A stretch of 64,000 nt of DNA from Devosia sp. FKR38 (GTDB lineage Bacteria > Pseudomonadota > Alphaproteobacteria > Rhizobiales > Devosiaceae): NCBI RefSeq assembly GCF_005222805.1, contig NZ_STGC01000005.1, forward strand, positions 2,127,256-2,191,255, read 5' to 3'. Under the pieces are notes generated by a model. The model had not been told where the DNA came from. It did no database searches and worked only from the letters and a program-made list of their open reading frames with translations. The position numbers and the translations under genes were made by a program. Of the stretch, positions 34,444 through 44,534 are shown piece after piece (the stretch's first letter is position 1; every line of letters starts with the position of its first letter).

Positions 34444-34716
34444 GCAAACTCCTGCTCAGGCTTGGTCCCCTTTTTGTATCCGTCGGTAATCAGCCCACTT
34501 TGACCAGGCGCAAACCCAAAGGAAGTTTCTTGAGGGTGGCGTGAGTAGCGGGGGTGCCTGTGCGGACCGTCAGCTTTTCGGAAATCGCAACGCCGGCCGG
34601 AACGTCCGAATTGGGGCGCATAGCGGACGGCCCTACTACCAAGGTGGCTGAATGGTTCCAACGCTGACCGGTCAAATAGCGGTCTGGTGACGATCAGAAG
34701 ATCGAGACTAGGCCCT

Positions 34717-35088
34717 TTATTCGAGGGACGTTTTTTCGTCACTCGGAATGGGCGACCTCTTACGTTCTTTAGACCAGACTGCCAGCAAGGCGTTTATTCT
34801 CGGTTGAACTCTCTTTCGCGCTTCGATCCGGTCGATGCCAGCCAACAGCAGGCTGTCATAGTCGGTCATGACATGACGAAGAATTCCCTGCATCGTTGTG
34901 CCCACCGCAGCGCCAAGCGACCTGCCTTGCCAGTCCCTTTCGCTTATTCGTTCTACGATATAGGTGACGGCAAAGTCTGGGCACCCAGGATGGTTCTTGC
35001 GGATATGCCGCTCGACGGCCTTCGCTGTGAAACGCGTCATTGCGAGCACGCTCGAGTCGCGTACTCGCAACCCATGCTGATGTGCCAT
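34717..35088 (-). CDS. DUF2293 domain protein
   Basis: The 123-aa protein matches DUF2293: a helical part with AVERHIRKNHPGCPDFAVTY, then GRSLGAAVGTTMQGILRHVM and TDYDSLLLAGIDRIEARKRV, QPRINALLAVW. This is a small bacterial/fungal family of unknown function. It lies between the copper region and the integrase, the area of the island with least recognisable content. The bases from 34444 to 34716 hold no convincing gene. Confidence 0.65.
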   Translation of the reverse strand: MAHQHGLRVRDSSVLAMTRFTAKAVERHIRKNHPGCPDFAVTYIVERISERDWQGRSLGAAVGTTMQGILRHVMTDYDSLLLAGIDRIEARKRVQPRINALLAVWSKERKRSPIPSDEKTSLE

Positions 35089-35396
35089 GGATAGGTGGGC
35101 CGTTGCTTGCTGAACAACTCATCCGACTTTTGCTCGGGGTCTGACAGGCGACATGCCTGGTTCAGAATTTTCTCTATTCCCGCAAAAACAATCTGCATCC
35201 CAAATCTGCGATGGCTATAGCGCAAATCAGAGCCAGGTCTCTGGCTGTGACGCTGAGGTTAAATCGTTGAACTATATATTCGAAATCGCAACTCACAATT
35301 CCATAGCCAATCTCCCTACCGAAGTGAAGGCATCTGGCCGTTGGGAATTGAGCCAGGAGCTGACACCGCCGGCGCACAACTTGGTCTCCCAGTAAA
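35089..35396. other. Lower-GC stretch without a convincing gene
   Basis: These 308 bp are visibly richer in A and T than the surroundings. Short open frames on both strands have no ribosome binding site or family likeness. It probably contains the promoter of the excisionase-integrase pair. Confidence 0.5.
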
Positions 35397-35792
35397 GTGG
35401 CTGGGCCCCACGCTGACGAGGCTCAGGGCGCGAATAGCCAGCCCCCGGTTGCCGTTCATCCAGATACACCGCTGCGCCTCGCGGACGCGGTTAAGCTTGG
35501 ATTTCCGCTGGGTGGGATGACTGTCTCCGGACTGCGACGAGAGATTGCGCGGGGACGGCTACAGGTCGAGGTGATTGCTGGAAAACAGTTCACCAGTTTA
35601 AGGGCGATAGAAGCAATGAGGGTCGCATGCCGCGTGCCAGGAAAGGCGCACATCTCTGGCTCCGAAAGGAGCGAATCAATAAGTCGACCGGAAAGCGGAT
35701 TGCGAACAGCCAGTGGTTCATCGTCCACGGGACCGAACGTATCTCCACGGGATGCGTTGCTGGCGAAATTGAACGCGCGGAAGAAAAGCTAG
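35397..35792 (+). CDS. Excisionase-like DNA-binding protein
   Basis: The 131-aa protein has a winged-helix-like region, PLRLADAVKLGFPLGGMTVS, GLRREIARGRLQVEVIAGKQ, then FTSLRAIEAMRVACR, typical of the short recombination-directionality proteins that precede integrases in rhizobia-like genomes. The Ser/Gly-rich tail overlaps the integrase start by 166 bp in another frame. It probably steers excision of the island. The start at 35397 is uncertain. Confidence 0.65.
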   Translation: MAGPHADEAQGANSQPPVAVHPDTPLRLADAVKLGFPLGGMTVSGLRREIARGRLQVEVIAGKQFTSLRAIEAMRVACRVPGKAHISGSERSESISRPESGLRTASGSSSTGPNVSPRDALLAKLNARKKS

Positions 35793-36850
35793 CCCAGTAT
35801 ATCACCTCCAAATACGCCCCTGAGAGACGTGTTCGGGATATAGAAACAATCGATGTCGCCGATGTGCTCTCGATCTATGACGAAGACCGCCGGCCAGGGA
35901 TTGCGAACCAAGCAAAGCACGACGAGCGCATGGCACGCCTTACGACATGGTGGGGCGGCAAAACCTTGTCGGAGGTCACAGGTGTGTCGTGCCGGGCGTA
36001 TGCAGATTGGCGTGCGCTAGAAGAAGACAGACGGCAGCGAGAGGCCAATGTTAGGCGCGCAGGACGCGGTCAGCGGCCTCTACCACCCAAAACGGCCAGA
36101 GGCGGAGCGAGACGCGACTTGGAAGACTTGCGCGCGGCTATCAATCATCACTCGAAAGAGGGCCTGCATCGCGGGGTTGTCGGCGTGTGGCTGCCAGAGA
36201 GGGGGCAGCCGCGTGAACGATGGTTGACTCGATCTGAAGCCGCTCGGCTTCTCTGGGTCTGTTGGCGAACCAGGGAGATTCAGGTTCGGCATCGCGGCAC
36301 ACAAAAGGGCAGGCCGTTGGCGACGACAAGGTACCCGCTGCGCCACATCGCTCGCTTCGTCTTGATTGGGCTATACACGGGGACCCGCGCGGCGGCGATC
36401 GCTTCTGCGTCCCCGAAAAAGGGCGACGGCAAATCTTATGTCGACCTCGACCGGGGGATATTCTATCGACTTGCAGGAGGTAAGCGCGCCACAAACAAGA
36501 GGCAACCGCCGGTACCACTGCCACCGAACTTGTTGAGCCACATGAGAAGGTGGGGCAAGCCAGTTCTGGGTGGCCATCCTCAGGAGCACTTCGTAGTGTG
36601 GAACGGCAAGGCAGTGCAGTCCGTCAAGACCGGATTTGGGCGTGCGGTTGAACTTGCAGGCTTGAGTAAAGACGTCACGCCCCACACGTTGCGCCACACA
36701 GCTGCGACCTGGCTCATGCAGAATGGTGTTTCCATCTGGGAAGCGGCCGGCTATCTCGGCATGTCCCCAGAAATGGTTGAGAGAACCTATGGTCATCACC
36801 ATCCAGACCACTTGAAAGGCGCCAGTCTCGGTTTTCGCCGGAACGCATAA
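35627..36850 (+). CDS. int: Tyrosine-type site-specific integrase
   Basis: The 407-aa recombinase has the catalytic set in order: R in LIGLYTGTRAAAIA, a Lys-containing beta-hairpin, H-x-x-R in TPHTLRHTAATWLMQ, H and the nucleophile Y in VERTYGHHHPDHLKGA. It ends 57 bp from the 3' end of tRNA-Ile2, pointing towards it, the usual place of an island integrase. The coding start overlaps the excisionase-like gene. It appears full length. Confidence 0.92.
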   Translation: MPRARKGAHLWLRKERINKSTGKRIANSQWFIVHGTERISTGCVAGEIERAEEKLAQYITSKYAPERRVRDIETIDVADVLSIYDEDRRPGIANQAKHDERMARLTTWWGGKTLSEVTGVSCRAYADWRALEEDRRQREANVRRAGRGQRPLPPKTARGGARRDLEDLRAAINHHSKEGLHRGVVGVWLPERGQPRERWLTRSEAARLLWVCWRTREIQVRHRGTQKGRPLATTRYPLRHIARFVLIGLYTGTRAAAIASASPKKGDGKSYVDLDRGIFYRLAGGKRATNKRQPPVPLPPNLLSHMRRWGKPVLGGHPQEHFVVWNGKAVQSVKTGFGRAVELAGLSKDVTPHTLRHTAATWLMQNGVSIWEAAGYLGMSPEMVERTYGHHHPDHLKGASLGFRRNA

Positions 36851-36906
36851 AGTGGAGATTTCGGTGGAGACGCCAACCGAGGATCAGGCTAAGCCATTGA
36901 AGAATA

Positions 36907-36982
36907 TGGTGGGCCCACCAGGACTCGAACCTGGAACCAGACCGTTATGAGCGGTCGGCTCTAACCATTGAGCTATAGGCCC
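36907..36982 (-). tRNA. tRNA-Ile2 (anticodon CAT)
   Basis: A full cloverleaf is visible on the minus strand: acceptor GGGCCTA with TGGGCCC, D arm GCTC/GAGC, anticodon stem GACCG/CGGTC with loop CTCATAA, T arm CCAGG/CCTGG with TTCGAGT, and an encoded CCA (36907-36909). The CAT anticodon is at 36947-36949. The short D loop (AATGGTTA) resembles the lysidine-modified Ile2 tRNA more than Met tRNAs. It is the likely integration site of the neighbouring element. Confidence 0.92.
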
Positions 36983-37070
36983 ATCGTGCCGCGTGCGGAC
37001 GATGGTTGGGCTGGTAGCATGCCCCTGCCGCGCCGGTCAAATGGCCCGGCGAGGGCACTTGGCGCGGCGT

Positions 37071-37820
37071 CTAGGCCAGCTCCAGCACCACCTCGGGCAG
37101 GCCTGCCACCGTGCCGACGATATGGTGAGGCGCCACTGCCGGATGCTTAAGCCGCGCACCTGTGATCAGCACATCCCCCGCCTTGAGCCCATGCCCGCGC
37201 GCGCTGGCCACATTGGCGATATAGGTCACCGCCGCGATGATCTGCGCCCAGCTGGCCCCCGCCGCGATCTCTTCGACATCCGCGCCATCATAGCTGAGCT
37301 GGGCCGGCAGTGTGGCGAAGTCGACCGCCAGCGGCACCGCCACGCCCGCGCCGACGATCACGGCGGCATTGCTCTGCAAATCCGCCATCTTGAGCAGATG
37401 CGGCGCCCCCACCTCCGGCGCAAAGGACGTCGCGCACATCTCGAGCGCAGCATGCACCGTGCCGATGGCCGCCGCCGCCTCCGCATCGGTATAGGCCGCG
37501 CTGCGCACCGGCAGCGCCTGGCTCAGCCGCACCGCCACTTCGACTTCCGTGAGATGGATCATCAGTCTGGCCCGCTCCAGCCGCACGCCGCTGGCATGAA
37601 AGCGCGATGCCGGAATCGGTGAACAGATCGGCGCCGGATCGTCCCCGGCCAAAACCTTCCAGCCGCCGATGGCGCCCTCATGGACCATCACCGCGTCCTG
37701 CACCACATAGGCTGCGTCCAGACTCCCGGGAATCCAGTCCGCCGGCACCGCCGCAATCTGCCGGCTATCCCGCCGCGCTGCAAACAGCGCCTCCGCCAAA
37801 GCCTGCACCGTCCCGCTCAT
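37071..37820 (-). CDS. 2-keto-4-pentenoate hydratase/FAH-like enzyme
   Basis: The 249-aa protein belongs to the hydratase branch of the FAH superfamily: DAAYVVQDAVMVHEGAIGGW, KVLAGDDPAPICSPIPASRF, MIHLTEVEVAVRL (metal-binding E-V-E) and LKAGDVLITGARLKHPAVAP. Such enzymes hydrate or decarboxylate 2-oxo acids in aromatic or sugar-acid breakdown; the exact substrate is not evident. It is divergent from an IclR-type regulator that may control it. Confidence 0.75.
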   Translation of the reverse strand: MSGTVQALAEALFAARRDSRQIAAVPADWIPGSLDAAYVVQDAVMVHEGAIGGWKVLAGDDPAPICSPIPASRFHASGVRLERARLMIHLTEVEVAVRLSQALPVRSAAYTDAEAAAAIGTVHAALEMCATSFAPEVGAPHLLKMADLQSNAAVIVGAGVAVPLAVDFATLPAQLSYDGADVEEIAAGASWAQIIAAVTYIANVASARGHGLKAGDVLITGARLKHPAVAPHHIVGTVAGLPEVVLELA

Positions 37821-38007
37821 GCCTATCCCCTATGCTGATCGCCGCCGCACGCAACGGACCCTGCCTGACAATGTCCCGCCCCCCGGTCATCGGGCAAGCT
37901 GCCCGACGCCCATTCCGTCCACCGCCCGCCATTGTCGCGCCACGCCCCTTTGCCTATTGTGCGCTCTGCGCCCATGTGTCGGCATGCGCACCAACATCCG
38001 GGGAACC

Positions 38008-38763
38008 ATGCGCGAAGGCGACATCATCAACGGCCTGGTCAAGGGCTTGGCGGTTATCGAATGCTTCGATGAGGAACATGCCAGCCTTTCGATCACCGAT
38101 GTGGCCCGCCGCACCGGGCTTGAGCGCGCCACCGCCCGCCGCTGCCTGCTCACCCTCACCCATCTCGGCTACGCCAGCTACGACGGCAAGTTCTTCCGCC
38201 TCACCCCCCGCATTCTCAATCTGGGCCATTCCTATCTCGCCGCCACCCCGCTGCCGCGCCTGATCCAGCCTTTTCTCGACGATCTCTCGGCCCAGGTCCA
38301 CGAATCCTCCTCGGCCGCCGTGCTCGACAACACCGAGATCCTCTATATCGCCCGTGCCTCCCATCGCCGCGTCATGTCGATCAACCTGGGCGCCGGCGCC
38401 CATTTGCCGGCCTATTGCACCTCCATGGGCCGCATCATGCTGGCCGCCATGCCCCCCCAGGCCGCCGCCGACATCCTCCATCGCTCCGATCTGATCGCCT
38501 ATACCGCCAAGACCAAGGCCGATCTGGCTTCCATCACCACCGAACTGGCCGTTGTCGCCGCCCAGGGCTTTGCAGTCATCGATGAAGAGCTTGAGCTGGG
38601 CCTGTGCTCGATTGCCGTGCCGCTGCACAATATGCAGGGCCACACCGTGGCGGCCCTCAACATCGGCGCCCAGACAGCCCGTGCCTCGACCTCGCACATG
38701 ATCGCCCATTTCCTGCCGCTCATGCGCAAGGTCCAGGCCGAACTGCGCCCGCTGCTGCGCTGA
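38008..38763 (+). CDS. IclR family regulator (PcaR/PcaU-like)
   Basis: The 251-aa regulator has an N-terminal winged helix (GLAVIECFDEEHASLSITDV, ARRTGLERATARRCLLTL) and an effector domain (LPAYCTSMGRIMLAAMPPQA, then GFAVIDEELELGLCSIAVPL). The pattern is closest to PcaR/PobR regulators of aromatic acid use. GGGGAA precedes the ATG at 38008; an in-frame ATG at 37984 is less well placed. It is divergent from the hydratase gene, a probable target. Confidence 0.85.
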   Translation: MREGDIINGLVKGLAVIECFDEEHASLSITDVARRTGLERATARRCLLTLTHLGYASYDGKFFRLTPRILNLGHSYLAATPLPRLIQPFLDDLSAQVHESSSAAVLDNTEILYIARASHRRVMSINLGAGAHLPAYCTSMGRIMLAAMPPQAAADILHRSDLIAYTAKTKADLASITTELAVVAAQGFAVIDEELELGLCSIAVPLHNMQGHTVAALNIGAQTARASTSHMIAHFLPLMRKVQAELRPLLR

Positions 38764-39099
38764 CCCAGCCATCGCATGGCTGTCACATAATCGGCCTATT
38801 GAGGGCTTGCTGGCACGTTCGCACCCGCAGCCCGCCCCCACACGGACGCGCCTGTGGAGTTAGCAAGCTTTGTGACGCCGCTCACCAAAAAAAGCCGTCA
38901 CAAAGCCGGGGCCTCTCCGACATATTGTCGAAATCATCCATATAAAACAGCGCGTTAACCTGTCACAAACGCGTCACTGAAACGCAATAAAACCGTCGTG
39001 CGGCGCCAATATGGTCTGGCTCGTCAAAGGGCGGCTCCGGGGAATGACCTTCCGGATTGGCCAGCCAGGTTTGAACTGAATTCCGAAAGGGAACTCCCC
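38764..39099. promoter_or_regulatory. pst promoter region with Pho box
   Basis: This 336-bp region is AT-richer than its flanks and holds a Pho-box-like direct repeat at 38960-38977, CTGTCAC-AAAC-GCGTCAC, spaced 11 bp. Further TGTCAC/GTGAC elements lie around 38778 and 38870-38905. PhoB encoded at the end of the operon would bind here at low phosphate. No gene is seen. Confidence 0.75.
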
Positions 39100-40122
39100 A
39101 TGAAGTCTGCACTTTTCGCCAGTGCTGCCGTGATCGCGCTCGTCGCGTTCGGCACTCCCGTTGCTTTCGCCCAGTCGCGCGACACCATCCAGATCGCTGG
39201 CTCGTCCACCGTGCTGCCCTTCGCCTCGATCGTTGCTGAAGAGTTCGGCGCTGCGTTCCCCGAGTTCAAGACCCCGGTCGTCGGCTCCGGCGGCACCGGC
39301 GGCGGCCTGAAGCAGTTCTGCGAAGGCGTCGGCGAAAACACCATCGACATCGCCAATGCCTCGCGCGCCATCAAGGACAGCGAAAAGGAAGCCTGTGTCG
39401 CCGCTGGCGTCACCGACATCCGTGAAATCCAGTTCGGCTTCGACGGCATCGTGTTCGCTTCGGCCGCTGGTGGCCCGGACTTCGCCCTGACCCCTGCCCA
39501 GGTCTACAAGGCCATCGCAGCTCAGGTTCCGGTTGACGGCAAGCTCGTCGACAATCCCTACACCAAGTGGTCGGAAATCGACGCTTCGCTCCCCGACCAG
39601 GCAATCGCTCTGGCCATCCCGGGCGCCAACCACGGCACCCGTGAAGTCTTCCAGGAAAAGGTTGTGAACGCCGGTGCCGAGGCTGCTGGCCTTCCCGAAG
39701 GCCTGACCGATGACGAGAAGAAGGCTGCCCTGACCACCTTCCGTCAGGACGTCGTTGTCGAAATCGCTGGCGACTACACCGAGACCCTGGCGCGCCTGAG
39801 CTCCAACAAGGACACCGTTGGCGTGTTCGGTCTCTCGTTCTACGAGCAGAACAAGGACACCCTCAAGGTTGCCACCATCGACGGCGTCGTTCCGTCGGCT
39901 GAATCGGTTGCCGCCGGCGAATACCCGGTCTCGCGTCCCCTGTTCTTCTACGTTAAGGGCCAGCACATCGGCGTGATCCCCGGCATCGAAGAATACGTCT
40001 CGTTCTTCCTCTCCGACGCCATCTCGGGCGCCGGTGGTTCGCTGGAGGCAGCTGGCCTGATCCCGCAGCCGGCTGACAAGACCGCTGAAGTTCTCGCCGC
40101 TTTCGAAGCCGGCGCGAAGTAA
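39100..40122 (+). CDS. pstS: Phosphate ABC transporter substrate-binding protein
   Basis: The 340-aa periplasmic protein has a signal peptide (MKSALFASAAVIALVAFG... ending AFA) and PstS motifs: IQIAGSSTVLPFASIVAEEF, VVGSGGTGGGLKQFCEGVGE (phosphate-binding loop), IDIANASRAIKDSE and the NHGTREVFQEKV segment. It captures phosphate for PstCAB. Codon use is strongly biased, fitting high expression on starvation. A hairpin lies between it and pstC. Confidence 0.95.
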   Translation: MKSALFASAAVIALVAFGTPVAFAQSRDTIQIAGSSTVLPFASIVAEEFGAAFPEFKTPVVGSGGTGGGLKQFCEGVGENTIDIANASRAIKDSEKEACVAAGVTDIREIQFGFDGIVFASAAGGPDFALTPAQVYKAIAAQVPVDGKLVDNPYTKWSEIDASLPDQAIALAIPGANHGTREVFQEKVVNAGAEAAGLPEGLTDDEKKAALTTFRQDVVVEIAGDYTETLARLSSNKDTVGVFGLSFYEQNKDTLKVATIDGVVPSAESVAAGEYPVSRPLFFYVKGQHIGVIPGIEEYVSFFLSDAISGAGGSLEAAGLIPQPADKTAEVLAAFEAGAK

Positions 40123-40132
40123 GAAACTCCTT

Positions 40133-40155
40133 GGGCCGCGCCTCTGGCGCGGCCC
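40133..40155 (+). terminator. Hairpin between pstS and pstC
   Basis: A 10-bp perfect stem, GGGCCGCGCC with GGCGCGGCCC, and a 3-base loop lie 10 bp after the pstS stop. The T-run is weak, so it probably sets pstS above pstCAB rather than ending transcription. Confidence 0.65.
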
Positions 40156-40182
40156 ATTTCCCGTTGGCGAGGGCGCGTAACC

Positions 40183-41562
40183 ATGAATTCCCTGATCATT
40201 GCCGGCATGCTGCTCGTTCTGCTCGGCCTGGCATATCAGTCCGGCTGGTCGCGCAGCCGCGGCCTGGCCACCACTGCCGGCGTCAAGGTTCACTCCCGCC
40301 CGCAGTACCACGGCTCCTATGTGGCCATCTGGGCCATGCTGCCCGCGCTTGTCGTTCTCGGCCTCTGGGGCTGGTTCGGCGAGGGCATCACCACCAATTA
40401 CATCACCGGCCAGATCCCGGCCGATACGCTCTCCGGCCTTGATCCGGTCGCGCTCGATGCCACCGTCGCCCGCATCCGCTCCCTGGCCACCGGCTATGGC
40501 GTGGCCGGCGATGTGCAGCCTTTTGAGCAGGCCGCCGCCGATGCGCTGCGTTCCTTCCAGTTCATCACCTTCGTGGTGGTCACCGTGCTGGCCGCCGTCG
40601 CCGGCATTGCCGCGCTGCTCTATGCGCGCAGCCGGATCACGGCGCGTCTGCGGGCCCGCAATGCTGTCGAGAGCGTCATCAATGTCGCCCTCATCGCCTG
40701 CTCGGCTGTGGCGATCCTGACCACGGTAGGCATCGTCGCCTCGCTGCTGACCGAAGCCATCCACTTCTTCTCCTTCGTCAACCCGATCGAATTCTTCTTC
40801 GGCACGGTGTGGAACCCAAGCTTCTCGTCCACCGACACGGGCGCCCATGGCCAGTATGGCCTGCTGCCCCTGCTGGCCGGCACGCTGATGATCACCATCA
40901 TCGCCATGCTGGTCGCTGTCCCGGTGGGTCTGATGGCCGCCATCTACCTCAGCCAATACGCCCATCCGCGCCTGCGCGCGGTCGCCAAGCCGATCATCGA
41001 AGTTCTGGCCGGCATTCCCACCATCGTCTTCGGCTTCTTCGCCCTGGTGACTGTGGGTCCGTTCCTCCGCGATTTCGGCAATCTGGTGGGCCTGGACATC
41101 AAGGCCACCAGCGCGCTGACTGCCGGCGTGGTCATGGGCATCATGATCATCCCCTTCGTGTCCTCGCTCAGCGACGACATTCTCAACCAGGTGCCGCGCA
41201 CCCTGCGCGACGGTGCCTATGGCCTGGGCGCCACCAAGTCCGAGACCATCCGCAATGTGCTGCTGCCCGCAGCCCTGCCCGGCATCGTCGGCGCCTTCCT
41301 GCTGGCCGTCAGCCGTGCCGTGGGTGAAACCATGATCGTGGTGCTCGCCGCCGGCAACAGCCCGGTGCTGCGCGGCAATCCCTTCGAGCCGGTGGCCACC
41401 ATCACCGTCTCCATCGTCAATCAGCTCACCGGCGATAGCGACTTTGCCGGGCCGCAGTCCCTGGTTGCCTTTGCCCTGGGCCTGACGCTCTTCATCATCA
41501 CGCTCTGCCTCAACATCTTCGCCCTGTACATTGTCCGTCGCTTCCGGGAGCAGTACGAATAA
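40183..41562 (+). CDS. pstC: Phosphate ABC transporter permease PstC
   Basis: The 459-aa permease has a long N-terminal extension of two helices and a periplasmic loop before the BPD_transp domain. The permease core shows EFFFGTVWNPSFSSTD, LAGIPTIVFGFFALVTVGPF and the cytoplasmic coupling loop LRDGAYGLGATKSETIRNVL. Long PstC is usual in alphaproteobacteria. pstA begins 2 bp after its stop. Confidence 0.94.
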   Translation: MNSLIIAGMLLVLLGLAYQSGWSRSRGLATTAGVKVHSRPQYHGSYVAIWAMLPALVVLGLWGWFGEGITTNYITGQIPADTLSGLDPVALDATVARIRSLATGYGVAGDVQPFEQAAADALRSFQFITFVVVTVLAAVAGIAALLYARSRITARLRARNAVESVINVALIACSAVAILTTVGIVASLLTEAIHFFSFVNPIEFFFGTVWNPSFSSTDTGAHGQYGLLPLLAGTLMITIIAMLVAVPVGLMAAIYLSQYAHPRLRAVAKPIIEVLAGIPTIVFGFFALVTVGPFLRDFGNLVGLDIKATSALTAGVVMGIMIIPFVSSLSDDILNQVPRTLRDGAYGLGATKSETIRNVLLPAALPGIVGAFLLAVSRAVGETMIVVLAAGNSPVLRGNPFEPVATITVSIVNQLTGDSDFAGPQSLVAFALGLTLFIITLCLNIFALYIVRRFREQYE

Positions 41563-41564
41563 TC

Positions 41565-42929
41565 ATGACCGCTACTGTGTCCAACACCCATCTGTCGTCC
41601 ATCGAGCGGACAAAGCTCATCCGCGCCAGCCTCACCCGGCGTAACCTGAGCGAGAAGATTTTCCGCGGCCTCGGCCTGGCCGCGGTCGTCCTGGCCCTGG
41701 GCTTTGTTGCCCTGCTGTTCATCGACGTGGGTCGCAAGGGCATCCCCGCCTTTACCCAGTCGAACCTGCACCTGTCGGTCAACTTCGATCCGGCCATCAT
41801 CGGCGTTGAACCGGCCCCGGTTCAGGCCGCCGGCCAGTCTGATGCCGATTTCCAGGCGGCCAACCTGAAGTGGCAGCGCGATGTGGCCATGCTGAACTGG
41901 AACAAGGTCATCGAGGCCAGCCTGCGCACCATGGTGCCGGCGGGCGTCGAGATCACCAGCAAGGACCTGCTGACCATCGCCGAGACCGATGCCCGCCATG
42001 AAGTGCGCGAGCGCTTCGTTGCCGATCCGTCCCTGCTCGGCCAGACCGTCGACATCGACGTCCTCGCCTCGGCCAATGCCGCCAACTGGATCAAGGGCAA
42101 TATCGACCGCTCCCTGCCCGACAGCCAGCAGCAGCTCTCCGCCCCGGCCCGCGCCGTCATCGACACCATGGTTGCCAATGGCAAGATCAGCAATGGCTTC
42201 TCCTGGTCGATCTTCACCAATGTGGACAGCCGTTCCGCCCCGGCCAGCGCCGGCCTGCTCGGCGCCTTCGTCGGCACGCTCTACATGATGCTGATCGTCA
42301 TCGTTCTCGCCGTGCCGATCGGGGTGGCCAGCGCCATCTATCTTGAGGAATTTGCCCCCAAGTCGAAGCTGACCGACTTCATCGAGGTCAACATCAACAA
42401 TCTGGCAGCCGTGCCCTCCATCGTCTTCGGTCTGCTCGGCGCCGCTGCCTTCATCAACTACATGCACCTGCCCATCTCGGCCCCCATCGTGGGCGGCCTG
42501 GTGCTGACGCTGATGACCCTGCCCACCATCATCATCGCCACCCGCGGTGCGCTGCTGGGCGTCTCGCCCGCCCTGCGCCAGGCGGCTCTGGGCATGGGTG
42601 CATCCAAGACGCAGATGGTGTTCCACCATGTGCTGCCGGTCACCTTCCCCTCGATCCTGACCGCCACCATCCTGGGCGTGGCCCACGCCCTGGGCGAAAC
42701 CGCCCCGCTCCTGCTGATCGGCATGAAGGCCTTCGTGGCGTCCGTCCCGGTCACCCCCTTCGATCAGGCCACCGCCCTGCCCGTCCAGATTTACCTCTGG
42801 CAGGGCAATGAGAACCGCAATTTCTTTGAACCCCGCACTGCCGCAGCGATCATCGTCCTGCTTATGGTGATGATCTGCTTGAACGGCGTCGCGATCTACC
42901 TGCGCAGCCGCCTCGAAAAGCGCGCCTGA
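41565..42929 (+). CDS. pstA: Phosphate ABC transporter permease PstA
   Basis: The 454-aa permease has an N-terminal DUF3333-type extension (about 1-200, with [20 protein letters not shown] and a large periplasmic part) as in other alphaproteobacteria. The permease core has [40 protein letters not shown] and [20 protein letters not shown]. It pairs with PstC to form the channel. Confidence 0.94.
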   Translation: MTATVSNTHLSSIERTKLIRASLTRRNLSEKIFRGLGLAAVVLALGFVALLFIDVGRKGIPAFTQSNLHLSVNFDPAIIGVEPAPVQAAGQSDADFQAANLKWQRDVAMLNWNKVIEASLRTMVPAGVEITSKDLLTIAETDARHEVRERFVADPSLLGQTVDIDVLASANAANWIKGNIDRSLPDSQQQLSAPARAVIDTMVANGKISNGFSWSIFTNVDSRSAPASAGLLGAFVGTLYMMLIVIVLAVPIGVASAIYLEEFAPKSKLTDFIEVNINNLAAVPSIVFGLLGAAAFINYMHLPISAPIVGGLVLTLMTLPTIIIATRGALLGVSPALRQAALGMGASKTQMVFHHVLPVTFPSILTATILGVAHALGETAPLLLIGMKAFVASVPVTPFDQATALPVQIYLWQGNENRNFFEPRTAAAIIVLLMVMICLNGVAIYLRSRLEKRA

Positions 42930-42958
42930 TCGCGATACCAGACACAAGGATGACGCAA

Positions 42959-43795
<837 letters not shown>

Positions 43796-43829
43796 TCGCC
43801 GCGCCCCGGCACGGTCCAGAGGAAACAGC

Positions 43830-44531
43830 ATGACACCCGACCACATCGTATCTTCCTACAATGACGAACTGACCGCGCTGGCCCAGACCATTGCCGAAAT
43901 GGGTGGCGAGGTTGAAGTGGCCATCGAGAATGGCACCAAGGCCCTGCTCACGCTTGATCGCGAGCTGGCCGATGTCACCATCATTGCCGATCAGCGCATC
44001 GACGACATGCAGCGCAAGATCGACGACATGGCCGTCTCCATGATCGCCCGTCGCCAGCCCATGGCCTCGGATCTGCGCGCCATCGTCACCGCCATCCACG
44101 TCGCCGCCGATCTCGAGCGCGTCGGCGACATGGCCAAGCAGCTGGCCCGCCGCTCGCTCAAGCTCGACGGCATGAGCCTGCAGCCCACCTTCTACAATGG
44201 CGTCAAGAACATGACTGCCCTGGTGCTGCGCCAGATCAAGGAATCGCTGAACGCCTATTCCAACCGTGATGCCCAGGGCGCCATTGAGGTCTGCAACCGC
44301 GATGACGAGGTCGATGCCATGCACACCTCGCTGTTCCGCGAACTGCTCACCTATATGATGGAAGACCCGCGCAACATCACGCCCTGCACCCATCTGCTGT
44401 TCTGCGCCAAGAGCCTGGAACGCATCGGCGATCACGCCACCAATATCGCCGAGCGCGCCTACTATTTGCAGACCGGCAAGCAGCTGTCGACCGATGTCGA
44501 AGAACTGCAGCGGACACAGATCAAGGTCTAG
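43830..44531 (+). CDS. phoU: Phosphate signalling protein PhoU
   Basis: The 233-aa protein has two three-helix PhoU repeats with the metal-binding E/D-x-x-x-D segments (IADQRIDDMQRKIDD and ICNRDDEVDAMH-like), AIHVAADLERVGDMAKQLAR, and CAKSLERIGDHATNIAERAY. It links PstSCAB activity to the PhoR/PhoB system and damps phosphate uptake. phoB follows after 3 bp. Confidence 0.95.
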   Translation: MTPDHIVSSYNDELTALAQTIAEMGGEVEVAIENGTKALLTLDRELADVTIIADQRIDDMQRKIDDMAVSMIARRQPMASDLRAIVTAIHVAADLERVGDMAKQLARRSLKLDGMSLQPTFYNGVKNMTALVLRQIKESLNAYSNRDAQGAIEVCNRDDEVDAMHTSLFRELLTYMMEDPRNITPCTHLLFCAKSLERIGDHATNIAERAYYLQTGKQLSTDVEELQRTQIKV

Positions 44532-44534
44532 TCG

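Noticed and set aside
34383..34742. Minus-strand frame of 119 aa upstream of the globin-like gene
   Set aside because: No ribosome binding site, composition unlike neighbours and no family; it overlaps the start of the 33988-34443 gene.
35153..35395. Plus-strand frame of 80 aa before the excisionase-like gene
   Set aside because: Poor start context, no family and an equally long frame on the other strand in AT-richer DNA.
1..36906. Second attachment site (copy of the tRNA-Ile2 3' end)
   Set aside because: None was found by eye; a computed repeat search is required, and the copy may lie left of the window.
38974..40965. Open frame of 663 aa on the minus strand across pstS-pstC
   Set aside because: It is an antisense shadow of strongly biased pst coding sequence, with no domain likeness.
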